64,000 bases of DNA from Fibrobacter succinogenes. GTDB lineage: Bacteria; Fibrobacterota; Fibrobacteria; Fibrobacterales; Fibrobacteraceae. The notes below the pieces were generated by a model, which saw only the letters and a list, made by a program, of their open reading frames with translations, did not search any database and was not told the origin of the DNA. Of the stretch, positions 43,676-51,995 are shown piece after piece; positions within the stretch are counted from its first letter, which is position 1, and every line of letters starts with the position of its first letter. The stretch is from assembly GCA_902756345.1 (NCBI GenBank), contig CACVQR010000003.1, positions 62,001 to 126,000 on the forward strand, written 5' to 3'. A program made the translations under genes and the position numbers.

Positions 43676-44105
43676 CCCAAAGAACGACCTTTTCCATTTA
43701 TTGGGAATGCTCGAATCCCTCTTGAAAATTCAAAAATATACACAGGATATTCATTCCACCGAGGAACTTCTTGAAAAAGAAGATCAGATGGTTTTCAATG
43801 CGTGCTTGACATTGCTTGCAAACATCGGCGAATCCATCAATAAGCTCTCGGACACAGCCAAAGCGGGAATTGCAAGTGAAAACATTCAGGCAATTCGTGG
43901 AATGCGAAACAGGATTGTTCACGATTATGCGGGGCTTGACTCGTTTATCGTTTACAATACTATAAAAAACGATCTTGATCCGTTAAAAGAAACCTTTATT
44001 AAAATCATTCATGAAGGTCTAGTAAACAAGTCCTTTGACGAAGGTGAATTTGAAGCGGCGAAAAACGCCGGCTTTTACAAGTTCATTGATTTCAATTTAT
44101 TTTAA
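43665..44105 (+). CDS. hepT: HepT-like toxin ribonuclease
   Basis: About 146 residues from the GTG at 43665, which follows AAGGAG; the upstream frame overlaps mntA. It is all-helical, with the HepT catalytic motif RGMRNRIVHDYAG (R-x-x-x-x-H-x-Y; the Tyr is the AMPylation site in studied HepT). The C-terminal 45 residues extend a typical HepT. MntA and HepT form an apparently intact system with overlapping genes. A terminator follows. Confidence 0.87.
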   Translation: MSNDPKNDLFHLLGMLESLLKIQKYTQDIHSTEELLEKEDQMVFNACLTLLANIGESINKLSDTAKAGIASENIQAIRGMRNRIVHDYAGLDSFIVYNTIKNDLDPLKETFIKIIHEGLVNKSFDEGEFEAAKNAGFYKFIDFNLF

Positions 44106-44125
44106 AATTTTATCTCTAGAAATGA

Positions 44126-44161
44126 AAACGGCACCTCGCTTTGAGCGGGGTGCCTGTTTTA
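44126..44161. terminator. Terminator shared by hepT and metG
   Basis: Stem GGCACC/GGTGCC extended by CGCT/AGCG, with A-rich and T-rich flanks. It lies between the convergent hepT and metG genes. Confidence 0.75.
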
Positions 44162-44177
44162 AATTTGTTTTTTTTGA

Positions 44178-46247
44178 TTAATGCACGCCGTTGCCGTCGG
44201 CCACGTCGCAGGTCACCGGCTTCCCGTTCACCTCGAGAGCGAGAGCGTCGCAGAACACGGCGCCACCCTTCACGGAGAGCGCAATCTTCTCGAAGTCCTT
44301 CACCTTGAGTTCGCGCGGTTCGCTCGGGGCGACACCCTTGAAGAGGGCGCGGTCACCGGGCTTAGCGTCTTCGGGCACGGAGACGAGGCGGCAAGTGTGT
44401 GCTTCGTTGTCGAGGTCGCCCGCAAAGAGCATGCCCTGGCTCATGATGCCGCGCAGGGCGCTCGGCTTCAGGTTTGCGAACAGCAAAATCTTGCGATCCT
44501 GGAGTTCTTCGGCCTTGTAGCTGCTCTTGAGGCCGCTGCAGATGGTGCGGAGTTCGCCTTCGCCGGCGTCCACCTTGAGCACGTAGAGGCTCGTGGCATC
44601 CGGATGGTCGGCCACTTCCTTAATCTGGGCTACGCGCATATCCATGGCGGCAGGCACGTCGGCAGCCATCAGCGGCTTGTTCTGCTTGGGCTTCTGCTGC
44701 GGTTCCTGCTTCTTGACTTCTTCTTCGATACGCGGGAAGAGCGGTTTGCCTTCGCCGAATGCTTCTCCACCCTTGAGGATACCCCAAGCGAGGTCGTCGG
44801 CACTCTGAAACTTGCAGCCAATCATGGCGAGGCCTTCTTCCGCCTTGCCCGGAATTACCGGCCATAGCAGGCAGAGCGAGAGACGTACGGCTTCTGCAGA
44901 AACATAGAGCACGGTCGCGAGTTCGTCCTTGAGGGCGGGGTCCTTGGCGAGCTTCCACGGGGCCTTGACTTCAAGGTAGCGGTTGATGCTGCGCACGAGC
45001 TGCATGATAGTTTCGATGGACTGGGAGAGGCGGGCCTGCGGCAGGCCTTCCTTGATTTCGGCAATCACCTTGTTCGCAAGGTCGATGACTTCATTTTCGG
45101 CATCGCCGATGGAGGTTGCGGCGGGGAGCTTGCCTTCGAAGTTCGTGATGACCAGGCGGTGCACGCGGTTCAGTACGTTACCGAGGTCGTTGGCGAGGTC
45201 GCTGTTGATGCGGCGCACGAAGGCGTCGTGCGTGAAGTTCGCGTCCTGGCCCACCACCATTTCGCGGGCGAGGAAGTAGCGGAACGCATCGATGCCGTAT
45301 TTTTCCATGTAGTCCATCGGGTTCACCACGTTGCCTGCGGACTTGCTCATCTTTTCGCCGCCGTTCACGAGCCACCAGCCGTGGGCGAGGATGTGCTGCG
45401 GGAGCGGAATGTCGAGGGCCATGAGCATGGTCGGCCAGTACACACTATGCGTGGTGAGGATGTCCTTGCCGATGAGGTGGTAGGTGGCAGGCCAGATCGG
45501 CGTGCCGTCGGCATAAGTCTTGTGGAAGGCGGTGGAGGCGCTCACGTAGTTGAGCAGGGCGTCGAACCACACGTAGGTCACGTAGTCGGTGTCGAACGGC
45601 AGCGGAATGCCCCAGCTGAGGCGTGCCTTCGGGCGGCTGATGCACAGGTCGTTCAGCGGCTGGCGCAGGAATCCGCGGATTTCGTTCCAACGGTAGTCCG
45701 GCACGATCCAGTCCTTGTGGCTTTCCAAGAAGTCAATCAGCTTCTGCTGGTAAGAACCCATCTTGAAGAAATAGTTCTTTTCTTTGAGCCATTCCACCGG
45801 ACGGTGGCTAATGGGGTCGCACTTGTTTTCGTCCAGTTCGTCTTCGCTGAAGAAGCGTTCTTCGCCGACGGAGTACCAACCTTCGTATTCCTTCGAGTAA
45901 ATTTCACCCTTGTCCCAGAGCTTCTGCAGGCATTCCTGCACAAAAGCCTTGTGTTCGGGCATCGTGGTGCGGATAAAGAAGTCGTTACCGATACCCATCT
46001 TCTTCCACAGGTCTTCGAAACGGTGGTAGTATTCATCCACGTGTTCCTGCGGGGTCACGCCGCGCTTTTCGGCGGCGCGCTGCACCTTCTGGCCGTGTTC
46101 GTCGGTACCGGTCAAGAAGAACGTCTGGTAGCCCAGGATCTTGTGGAAACGGGTGAGGATGTCCGCGAGGACGGTGGTGTAGGAGTGCCCGATATGCGGG
46201 GCGTCGTTAACGTAATAAATCGGCGTTGTAACGTAAAAATTTTTCAT
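44178..46247 (-). CDS. metG: Methionyl-tRNA synthetase with C-terminal tRNA-binding domain
   Basis: A 689-residue class I synthetase. The HIGH motif is DAPHIGHSYTTVLADIL near residue 15, and KMSKS appears as GGEKMSKSAGN. After the anticodon-binding helices, a linker leads to an EMAP/Trbp111-type domain (DMRVAQIKEVADHPDATSLY). It lacks the four-Cys zinc knuckle of the E. coli type, as in shorter bacterial enzymes. The ATG is 5 nt after TACATTTG, so its mRNA is probably leaderless. It is divergent from tRNA-Arg. Confidence 0.95.
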   Translation of the reverse strand: MKNFYVTTPIYYVNDAPHIGHSYTTVLADILTRFHKILGYQTFFLTGTDEHGQKVQRAAEKRGVTPQEHVDEYYHRFEDLWKKMGIGNDFFIRTTMPEHKAFVQECLQKLWDKGEIYSKEYEGWYSVGEERFFSEDELDENKCDPISHRPVEWLKEKNYFFKMGSYQQKLIDFLESHKDWIVPDYRWNEIRGFLRQPLNDLCISRPKARLSWGIPLPFDTDYVTYVWFDALLNYVSASTAFHKTYADGTPIWPATYHLIGKDILTTHSVYWPTMLMALDIPLPQHILAHGWWLVNGGEKMSKSAGNVVNPMDYMEKYGIDAFRYFLAREMVVGQDANFTHDAFVRRINSDLANDLGNVLNRVHRLVITNFEGKLPAATSIGDAENEVIDLANKVIAEIKEGLPQARLSQSIETIMQLVRSINRYLEVKAPWKLAKDPALKDELATVLYVSAEAVRLSLCLLWPVIPGKAEEGLAMIGCKFQSADDLAWGILKGGEAFGEGKPLFPRIEEEVKKQEPQQKPKQNKPLMAADVPAAMDMRVAQIKEVADHPDATSLYVLKVDAGEGELRTICSGLKSSYKAEELQDRKILLFANLKPSALRGIMSQGMLFAGDLDNEAHTCRLVSVPEDAKPGDRALFKGVAPSEPRELKVKDFEKIALSVKGGAVFCDALALEVNGKPVTCDVADGNGVH

Positions 46248-46252
46248 GGCTC

Positions 46253-46260
46253 CAAATGTA
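46253..46260 (-). promoter_or_regulatory. TAnnTTTG promoter box of metG
   Basis: TACATTTG on the minus strand, 5 nt before the ATG of metG. Its neighbour at 46273 faces the other way, so the two boxes are only 12 bp apart. Confidence 0.6.
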
Positions 46261-46272
46261 GAAATTTTTTGT

Positions 46273-46280
46273 TATATTTG
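46273..46280 (+). promoter_or_regulatory. TAnnTTTG promoter box of tRNA-Arg
   Basis: TATATTTG, 11 nt before the 5' end of the tRNA, consistent with a short 5' leader. It supports the view that the box works at stable-RNA genes as well as protein genes. Confidence 0.65.
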
Positions 46281-46291
46281 CCACCGAATTT

Positions 46292-46364
46292 GCCTGGATA
46301 GTTCAGTTGGATAGAACGGGTCCCTCCTAAGGATCAGACTCGCGTTCGAATCGCGATCCGGGTA
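46292..46364 (+). tRNA. tRNA-Arg (CCU)
   Basis: A cloverleaf starting GCCTGGATAGTTCAGTTGGA, with anticodon loop CTCCTAA, anticodon CCU reading AGG, and acceptor arm GCCTGGA/TCCGGGT ending in A without encoded CCA. It stands alone as a single-gene unit with its own promoter box and terminator. Confidence 0.93.
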
Positions 46365-46368
46365 TTTT

Positions 46369-46399
46369 GCTGGTAGTTTCGGCTACCAGCTCTTTTTTT
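46369..46399 (+). terminator. Terminator of tRNA-Arg
   Basis: Perfect 8-bp stem GCTGGTAG/CTACCAGC with a TTTCGG loop and a T-run, directly after the tRNA. Confidence 0.9.
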
Positions 46400-46400
46400 A

Positions 46401-46428
46401 TGTCATCCCCGCGTAGGCGGGGATCCCC
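46401..46428. repeat. GTCATCCCCGCG palindromic repeat
   Basis: GTCATCCCCGCGTAGGCGGG followed by GATCCC. The palindrome CCCCGC/GCGGGG is a short interspersed element seen here once, between the tRNA terminator and the AlgX-like gene. Confidence 0.5.
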
Positions 46429-46458
46429 TTTTCAAGCTGAAATTTTTATTTTTCTAGT

Positions 46459-48024
46459 GTGAAGAAACTCTATATAGCCTTTATTGTTGTTTTCGCGATT
46501 CTGTTGCTGTTGCCGTTTACGGTACAGACGGTGGCAGATTTGCGCGGTGAGAAGCGCTTTGTTAGTCTAGATATTTTCAAGGATGTCGTTTATACGCCGT
46601 TTAAGCGCGAATCCAAGATAGCGGAATCGGCGGCCAAGTTGAACGAAGCCTGGTTTGCGGCGCGTGAATCGATTGCCGGTGGTGCCGAAGTGGGCGAATC
46701 ACTTGAAGGCGTGGTCAGTGCCCTTTCGGATTTGGAAGCGGTTGCGCTTACGGTGAACAGCTATGCCGAACTGGATACGGCCGAGGCGGACTACAAGTTG
46801 CTGAAACATGCGGATACCTTGGTGGCTGCTCTGGAAGACGAACCTGAAACCTTCAAAGCGGTAGATTCAACGCTGAAGGCGGTGGTGGCCGAATTTGGGC
46901 AATTCTCGCTTTGGCGTGCGCTTTGTGGCATTAAGCATTATGGCGTGTGGACGAGCCGCTACCTGCGTGCGTTCGAAAACAAGGTCGAAGACGAAAACGC
47001 GCTCGTGCTTGCATTCCGCCCCAAGTACCAGCTTGCGGTGTGGAATATCTTCAATGATCCGGGCGAAAAGGTGGTGCTCGGTTCCGGGGCGGGCCGTTGG
47101 CTTTTCTATCGTCAAGATGTCGAATTCCTGGTGCAGCCATCTCCGCTGGATGTGCGTAGCGCAAAACTCGATAACCCGATTCAGGCGATTCTCAAGTTCC
47201 GCGAACAGCTCAAGGCGAAGGGCGTTGAACTCCTGGTGGTAATTACTCCGGGTAAGCCGAGTATTTATCCGGAACGTTTGACCGGCGTCGATGGCTTGAA
47301 GCTTGCTGGACATGGCAAGGCGATTCTGGATTCCCTGACAAAACTCGGGCTGAATACGGTGGACCTGTATATGCCACTCCTTGCCGCGAAGGTTGATGAT
47401 GCTAGCTTGGGAGCTCTTTATCTGGACGACGATACACACTGGACTCCCAGGGGTGCGGAACTTGCCGCGGGAGAAATAGCGAAAAAGGTAAACGCGATGG
47501 TCGATGCGGGTATGATCGATATCGGGGAACCATCCATGAATTATGTTGTGTCCGATTCTTTGGCGGACCGCATGGGTGACATTGGCGAAATGAGCGGCCT
47601 TAACAAGTTTAACGTGTTCAAGGCGCAACAGGTGACAGGCCATGTGATTTACCAGCAAGAAATTTCGGAACGCACGGAAGAAGCTCCGGCAGATTCGCTT
47701 TCGGATTCTACGGTGGTGCGCGATACGGTCAAGACGCCTTTCAAAGACGACTTCCGCAAGTCGAAGATTTTGATTCTCGGCGACAGTTTCAGCCGAATTT
47801 ACCAGACTGATGCTCCTGTGAATGCGGGTTGGATTGCGCATTTTGCAAAGAATATCAGCCGGCCGGTCGCATCTATCGTGAGCGATGGCGGCGCATCAAC
47901 CTTGGTACGCGAAAAGCTTGCCCGTAAGGCCGGCGTGCTTAAAGGCAAGAAATTGTTAATTTGGGAATTTGTGGAACGCGACCTTCGCTTTGGCGCCGAA
48001 GGCTGGAAAACGATTGAATTTTAG
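46459..48024 (+). CDS. AlgX/AlgJ-like SGNH-type membrane-anchored protein
   Basis: A 521-residue protein with one N-terminal membrane anchor (KLYIAFIVVFAILLLLPFTV) and an exported C-terminal SGNH-hydrolase-like domain of the alginate acetylation group. Catalytic features are ILGDSFSRIYQ (GDS) and DDDTHWTPRGAELAA (DxxH). AlgX/AlgJ proteins O-acetylate exported polysaccharides with an MBOAT partner, but no such gene is nearby, so substrate and partner are unknown. The start is GTG at 46459 without a ribosome-binding site. It shares a strand with the short HigA-like gene 9 nt downstream. Confidence 0.75.
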   Translation: MKKLYIAFIVVFAILLLLPFTVQTVADLRGEKRFVSLDIFKDVVYTPFKRESKIAESAAKLNEAWFAARESIAGGAEVGESLEGVVSALSDLEAVALTVNSYAELDTAEADYKLLKHADTLVAALEDEPETFKAVDSTLKAVVAEFGQFSLWRALCGIKHYGVWTSRYLRAFENKVEDENALVLAFRPKYQLAVWNIFNDPGEKVVLGSGAGRWLFYRQDVEFLVQPSPLDVRSAKLDNPIQAILKFREQLKAKGVELLVVITPGKPSIYPERLTGVDGLKLAGHGKAILDSLTKLGLNTVDLYMPLLAAKVDDASLGALYLDDDTHWTPRGAELAAGEIAKKVNAMVDAGMIDIGEPSMNYVVSDSLADRMGDIGEMSGLNKFNVFKAQQVTGHVIYQQEISERTEEAPADSLSDSTVVRDTVKTPFKDDFRKSKILILGDSFSRIYQTDAPVNAGWIAHFAKNISRPVASIVSDGGASTLVREKLARKAGVLKGKKLLIWEFVERDLRFGAEGWKTIEF

Positions 48025-48033
48025 GAACTGATT

Positions 48034-48267
48034 ATGGCAAGGCATGGAACACCCACTCCGGGGCAGGCGATTTTAGAAGGGATTGAATGGCTCAAGATGG
48101 ACAAGGCGGAATTCGCCCGTCGCATCGGCGTCTCGATGGAAACTCTCGAGGGCTTAATTGCGGGAAATGTTGAAATTACTCGCGAACTCGCCGAAGCGCT
48201 TGAATCCGTGACCGGTAGCCCCGCTGCCTACTGGCGCATGCTTGCTAGCAAAGCCAAGAGAGCGTGA
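48034..48267 (+). CDS. HigA-like HTH (XRE) regulator
   Basis: A 77-residue HTH protein beginning MARHGTPTPGQAILEGIEWL; the helix-turn-helix is DKAEFARRIGVSMETLEGLI, followed by the VTGSPAAYWRML signature of HigA-type antitoxins. No HigB toxin gene is next to it, so it is an orphan antitoxin or a regulator. It follows the AlgX-like gene by 9 nt and is followed by a repeat element that begins right after the stop. Confidence 0.82.
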   Translation: MARHGTPTPGQAILEGIEWLKMDKAEFARRIGVSMETLEGLIAGNVEITRELAEALESVTGSPAAYWRMLASKAKRA

Positions 48268-48268
48268 G

Positions 48269-48307
48269 TGTCATCCTGAGCGGAGTGCAACGGAGCCGAA
48301 GGATCTG
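48269..48307. repeat. GTCATCCTGAGCGG palindromic repeat upstream of tldE
   Basis: GTGTCATCCTGAGCGGAGTG to CGGAGCCGAAGGATCTG, related to the copies at 40372 and 10655 but with a different middle. It ends 2 nt before the tldE start, and its AAGGATCT lies at Shine-Dalgarno distance. Confidence 0.75.
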
Positions 48308-48309
48308 TT

Positions 48310-49638
48310 ATGAATATTATTGAAGCAGTAAATTGTATGTGCGACCTCGCGAAGGGCGAGGCGGAACAGTTTGATGTAATTGCCTCGAATTCCCATTCCG
48401 AGGGCTTGTCTGTTTTTCAGGGCCAAGTGCAGAATACCGAAATTTCGGATTCCGTAGGGCTTGGCATTCGCGTGATTAAGGATGGCCGTCCGGGTTACGC
48501 CCATACGGAACGCTTGACGAAGGAAGCGATTGCGCAGACCATCAAGGATGCCGTTTGCCATACGCAGTGGACCGAGAAGGTCAACTTTGAATTGCCTGCA
48601 CCGGCAAAGATTCCGGAAGGGAATCCCAATTACAATCCAGGACTGGAATCGCTCACTCTGGCAGAACTCAAGGACTTTTGCATCGAACTTGAAAAAGAAA
48701 CGTTTGCGCGTTCTGCCGACATCAAGAATATTCCGTACTTGGGCGCCGACTTGAACAGAGACTTTTCGATTGTCGCAAACCACAAGGGTCTTTTCTATAC
48801 CGATAAGGGCAACTCCGTCTCGGTGGGTGCAGGCGCAGTCGCTGTGCGCGATGGCATCAGCAAGCTCGGAAATTTTGTCAAAAGCGAACGTGACTGGAGT
48901 AAGTTCACTGTCGCCGAAATTGCCGACAAGGCTGCAAACTATGCAACCGAGCTTTTCGGCGCCAAGAAAATTGAAGGTGGCAAGATTCCGGTCGTGTTCT
49001 CGGAACGCATTTCGGGCCGATTCATGAGCATGTACGCTTCTCCGTTCATTGCAGAGTCCATGCAAAAAGGCACCTCGCGCCTGGCCGGTAAAGAAGGTCA
49101 GAAAATAGCCTCTGAAAAGCTTTCTCTATGGAGCGATCCAACAGGCGAAGCCTTTAGCACCAAGATGTATTTTGATTCCGAAGGCTGTTTGACTCGACGA
49201 GTCGAAGTCATTAAGGACGGTATCTTTAACGAAGCGCTCTACAATCTGGAAACCGCCACGAAGGCTGGACGAACCACAACGGGTAATGGCGCCCGCGATT
49301 TCGGCTCCAAGATGTCTACCGCATTCTGGAATATGCTTGTTCCGGCGGGCGAGTCCTCGACTGCGGACCTGTTGAAACTGTTCCCTAAGTGCCTTTTGGT
49401 GGTGCGCCTCGAAGGCGGTTCCGGCTGCAGTTCCGTGAGTGGCGAACTCAGCATCGGAGCCCACGGTTTCTGGTGCGAAAATGGCGTGATTCAGCACCCC
49501 GTTGATGGAGTCACCTTGTCGGGCAACTATTTCGACATCATCCAGAATGTGGTCGGTGTCGGCAACGAATACTACAATCCGTTCGCCGGCGTGAAGGTAC
49601 CTGCGCTCGCCATCAGTGAGCTTGCGGTAAGCTGTTAA
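48310..49638 (+). CDS. tldE: TldE/PmbA-type regulatory subunit of the TldD-TldE protease
   Basis: A 442-residue member of the TldD/PmbA family, with the PmbA-type [20 protein letters not shown] and a Gly/Ser-rich C-terminal half. The HExxxH zinc motif of TldD is absent, so this is the non-catalytic partner. The pair degrades unfolded peptides and matures some RiPPs such as microcin B17, which is relevant as a RiPP-like cluster lies 40 kb away, though a link is speculative. No tldD is in the window. Translation probably relies on the repeat-derived AAGGATCT. Confidence 0.88.
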   Translation: MNIIEAVNCMCDLAKGEAEQFDVIASNSHSEGLSVFQGQVQNTEISDSVGLGIRVIKDGRPGYAHTERLTKEAIAQTIKDAVCHTQWTEKVNFELPAPAKIPEGNPNYNPGLESLTLAELKDFCIELEKETFARSADIKNIPYLGADLNRDFSIVANHKGLFYTDKGNSVSVGAGAVAVRDGISKLGNFVKSERDWSKFTVAEIADKAANYATELFGAKKIEGGKIPVVFSERISGRFMSMYASPFIAESMQKGTSRLAGKEGQKIASEKLSLWSDPTGEAFSTKMYFDSEGCLTRRVEVIKDGIFNEALYNLETATKAGRTTTGNGARDFGSKMSTAFWNMLVPAGESSTADLLKLFPKCLLVVRLEGGSGCSSVSGELSIGAHGFWCENGVIQHPVDGVTLSGNYFDIIQNVVGVGNEYYNPFAGVKVPALAISELAVSC

Positions 49639-49666
49639 AAAAGTCCCCATACGGGGACCCTTTTTT
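49637..49666. terminator. Terminator after tldE
   Basis: Stem AAAAAGTCCCC/GGGGACCCTTTTT with an ATAC loop, immediately after the tldE stop and before the repeat array. Confidence 0.88.
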
Positions 49667-49675
49667 AATAACAGA

Positions 49676-49773
49676 CTTCCTACTGTCTACTTCCTACTTC
49701 CTACTTCCTACTGTCTACTTCCTACTTCCTACTTCCTACTGTCTACTTCCTACTTCCTACTTCCTACTTCCTA
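49676..49773. repeat. Tandem heptad array, family A, with 28-bp super-period
   Basis: Fourteen 7-bp units with no spacers: CTTCCTA throughout, with the CTGTCTA variant at units 2, 6 and 10, every 28 bp (49683, 49711, 49739). The copies are identical, pointing to recent expansion by slippage or recombination. The lgt gene on the minus strand ends inside it at 49757. Confidence 0.93.
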
Positions 49774-50629
49774 CTGCTTTCTTCTGCCTGTAAATCAGTA
49801 CAATTAGCCAGATTAAACCGGTCAGGAACATGACGCTGCAAAGCGTTTGTCCGCGGCTCATGCCGAACAGGTCCACACGGCCGAGGTGCGCATCGGGTCT
49901 GCGGAAGAATTCGATGAAGAATCTAAAGAAGCCGTAGCCCATCAGGTATAGGCAAGGCATCTTGTCGCGCAAGAGCGGAATTCGTCTTAAGTTGTACAAG
50001 ATTGCGAACAAGATAATGCCTTCGAACAGCATTTCGTAAAGCTGGCTCGGGTGGTGTAGAATTGGGTTTTCAATAGGGCTGTCGTGGGCGAGCGGGAACC
50101 ACATGCCAATGCCACTCGTGGTGACTTCGCCAAAAAGTTCGCCGTTAATGAAGTTGCCCCAGCGTCCCCAAGTGTAGGCGAGCGGAGCAAGCATGAAGCA
50201 AAGGTTCAGGCCTTCCCAGACCTTCATCTTGTTGCGCTTCAGGCCAATGTAGGTGAATATCGTTCCGAGAATCATGCCGCCGTGGTAGCTCATGCCTGAG
50301 ATTCCGGCAAAGTGGTAGCCAAGAGCATCGTGAGTCATGGGCAGTATGATTTCGGTCGGGTTTGCAAGGTAGTAGCCCGGTTTGTAGAAGAACACGTAAC
50401 CCAGTCGCGCACCGATGATGATGCCCGCGATAATCCAGGTGAACAGGCTGTCGAACTGGTCCTTGGTGTAGCCCAGCTTTTCTTTCTTGTTCACGTGCAT
50501 CAGCGTCAGGTAGCCTGTCACGAAGGCGAAAATGTACATGATGCCGTACCAGCGCACCGGGAAACTCCCGAGTGTAAAGGCCGTTCCGTCAAAATAAGAA
50601 GGGATTAGATTCCACCATGTCGGTTCCAT
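49757..50629 (-). CDS. lgt: Prolipoprotein diacylglyceryl transferase
   Basis: A 290-residue inner-membrane enzyme that attaches diacylglycerol to lipobox cysteines. About seven membrane helices, with the family signature [16 protein letters not shown] and the conserved HPSQLYE block. The C-terminal tail AVGSRK and its TAG stop are read from the family A repeat array, so the repeat supplies the end of the protein. It follows the penicillin-binding protein gene with a 1-nt gap, so the two are probably co-transcribed. Confidence 0.95.
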   Translation of the reverse strand: MEPTWWNLIPSYFDGTAFTLGSFPVRWYGIMYIFAFVTGYLTLMHVNKKEKLGYTKDQFDSLFTWIIAGIIIGARLGYVFFYKPGYYLANPTEIILPMTHDALGYHFAGISGMSYHGGMILGTIFTYIGLKRNKMKVWEGLNLCFMLAPLAYTWGRWGNFINGELFGEVTTSGIGMWFPLAHDSPIENPILHHPSQLYEMLFEGIILFAILYNLRRIPLLRDKMPCLYLMGYGFFRFFIEFFRRPDAHLGRVDLFGMSRGQTLCSVMFLTGLIWLIVLIYRQKKAVGSRK

Positions 50630-50630
50630 T

Positions 50631-51980
50631 TTACTTTCCTTTCTTGGGTAAATATTGGTGAGCCCAATAGTTAAACAGCATTCCGGCGACCTGGGTTGCC
50701 GGCTGCGAGCGCATACCTTGTAAATCGTGCACCTGCATAATCACAAGCACTACCGCCTTGTTCGGGTCTGCCTTGGATTGTGCAAAACCCATGAACCATT
50801 CGTAGCGGCCGTACGGGTCGTGCCCGTCGAGCGAGCCCGTCTTTCCGCCGATGTTTAAAGCTTCGTAGTTCTTACGGGCCATGTGCCTGGTCGAAATGTT
50901 TTTACGTGCGGTACCGTGCGTGACAGTACGAATCATCGCTTCGCGCAGGCCATAATAGGTGTTGTCGCTGAACTTGCCTACATCAAGCGCGATGCGGCTC
51001 TTGGGGGCGTAACCGTCCAGGTTTGCGGCCCACGGAATTTCGAGCGGCTTTTTCATGAGAATGGAGCGGACTTGTGCCGCGGCAAGGAGTGGCGTCAAGG
51101 TGGTGGCTTCCGTAAAGCCGCTGCTGACTTCGGCGAGACCGTAACCGGTGTCGGGCGGAGCGTAGTTGGAGCGCGGGGGGAGCGCTCCCGGGAAGTTTGT
51201 GTTGTAGCCAAGTTTCTTGGCGGCGCTGCGCAGGCGTTCGGCACCCACGTTCATGCCCACAATGCCCATGGGCGGGTTTGCGGACCTGGCGTAAGCGTCT
51301 TGCAGTTCAATAAATGGCCCCTTGTAGCCTTCCTTGACGCGCAACTGATTCTTGTAAAGGTGGATGCTAGAACCGATCATCGGAATTTGCGACGTGAGCG
51401 AGTAGCGGTTTGATTCCATGGCTGCCGAAATGGTGACTGTCTTTGCAAGCGATGCTGCGGGGAAGGTATTCTTGATAAAGTAGTCGGGCTTTTCTTGCAC
51501 GTGATCGTTGCGGCGTTCGCCCCAGGCAATGATTTCGTTACTCTGGGGATCTACCATCAGTATCACCGCGTGTTCGGGGCGGAATCGGCGCAGCAGGTTG
51601 TCAATCTTTTCGGCCAGGAAAACGTCTTTCTGAGCCTTGATGTGTGTGCTGTCGATAACGTCTGCTTCGGCGGGGTTCTCGGGAACAACTGCAGCGGCAA
51701 CGGTTGCCTGCATGTTCACCAGGTCTTCTGAATCGGCCTTGGGGAAAATCCCCGTTTCGTTAAGCTGTTCGGTCTGCAGGGGAGCGGCGTTGGCGGCAGT
51801 AGAATCTACCGTTTCTGCATACTCGTCCTCTTCAGCGGGTTTCGGGGGGGCTTTCTCGCCAAAAATGCAAGTGCCCAACAGGGCGCAAAGTCCCATAAAA
51901 ACGGAAAAAACGATAATTCGGTTGCGGATCCTGACTGCGTAGGGGAGTCTTTTTTTCGGAAGGTAATTATTATAGTCCAT
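50631..51980 (-). CDS. Penicillin-binding transpeptidase-like protein
   Basis: A 449-residue protein with one membrane anchor (IVFSVFMGLCALLGTCIFG), a low-complexity linker and a transpeptidase domain. The three active-site motifs are SLAK (SxxK in PAASLAKTV), SAN in ARSANPPMG, and KTG in GGKTGSLDG. It has no glycosyltransferase domain and no N-terminal PBP dimerisation domain, so it resembles a small class B or D,D-transpeptidase rather than FtsI. It follows orn by 15 nt on the same strand. Confidence 0.83.
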   Translation of the reverse strand: MDYNNYLPKKRLPYAVRIRNRIIVFSVFMGLCALLGTCIFGEKAPPKPAEEDEYAETVDSTAANAAPLQTEQLNETGIFPKADSEDLVNMQATVAAAVVPENPAEADVIDSTHIKAQKDVFLAEKIDNLLRRFRPEHAVILMVDPQSNEIIAWGERRNDHVQEKPDYFIKNTFPAASLAKTVTISAAMESNRYSLTSQIPMIGSSIHLYKNQLRVKEGYKGPFIELQDAYARSANPPMGIVGMNVGAERLRSAAKKLGYNTNFPGALPPRSNYAPPDTGYGLAEVSSGFTEATTLTPLLAAAQVRSILMKKPLEIPWAANLDGYAPKSRIALDVGKFSDNTYYGLREAMIRTVTHGTARKNISTRHMARKNYEALNIGGKTGSLDGHDPYGRYEWFMGFAQSKADPNKAVVLVIMQVHDLQGMRSQPATQVAGMLFNYWAHQYLPKKGK

Positions 51981-51995
51981 CTTAAAGTTTAAACT

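Noticed and set aside
49676-49773. A CRISPR-like array
   Set aside because: Units are 7 bp and directly tandem, with no unique spacers and no cas genes nearby.
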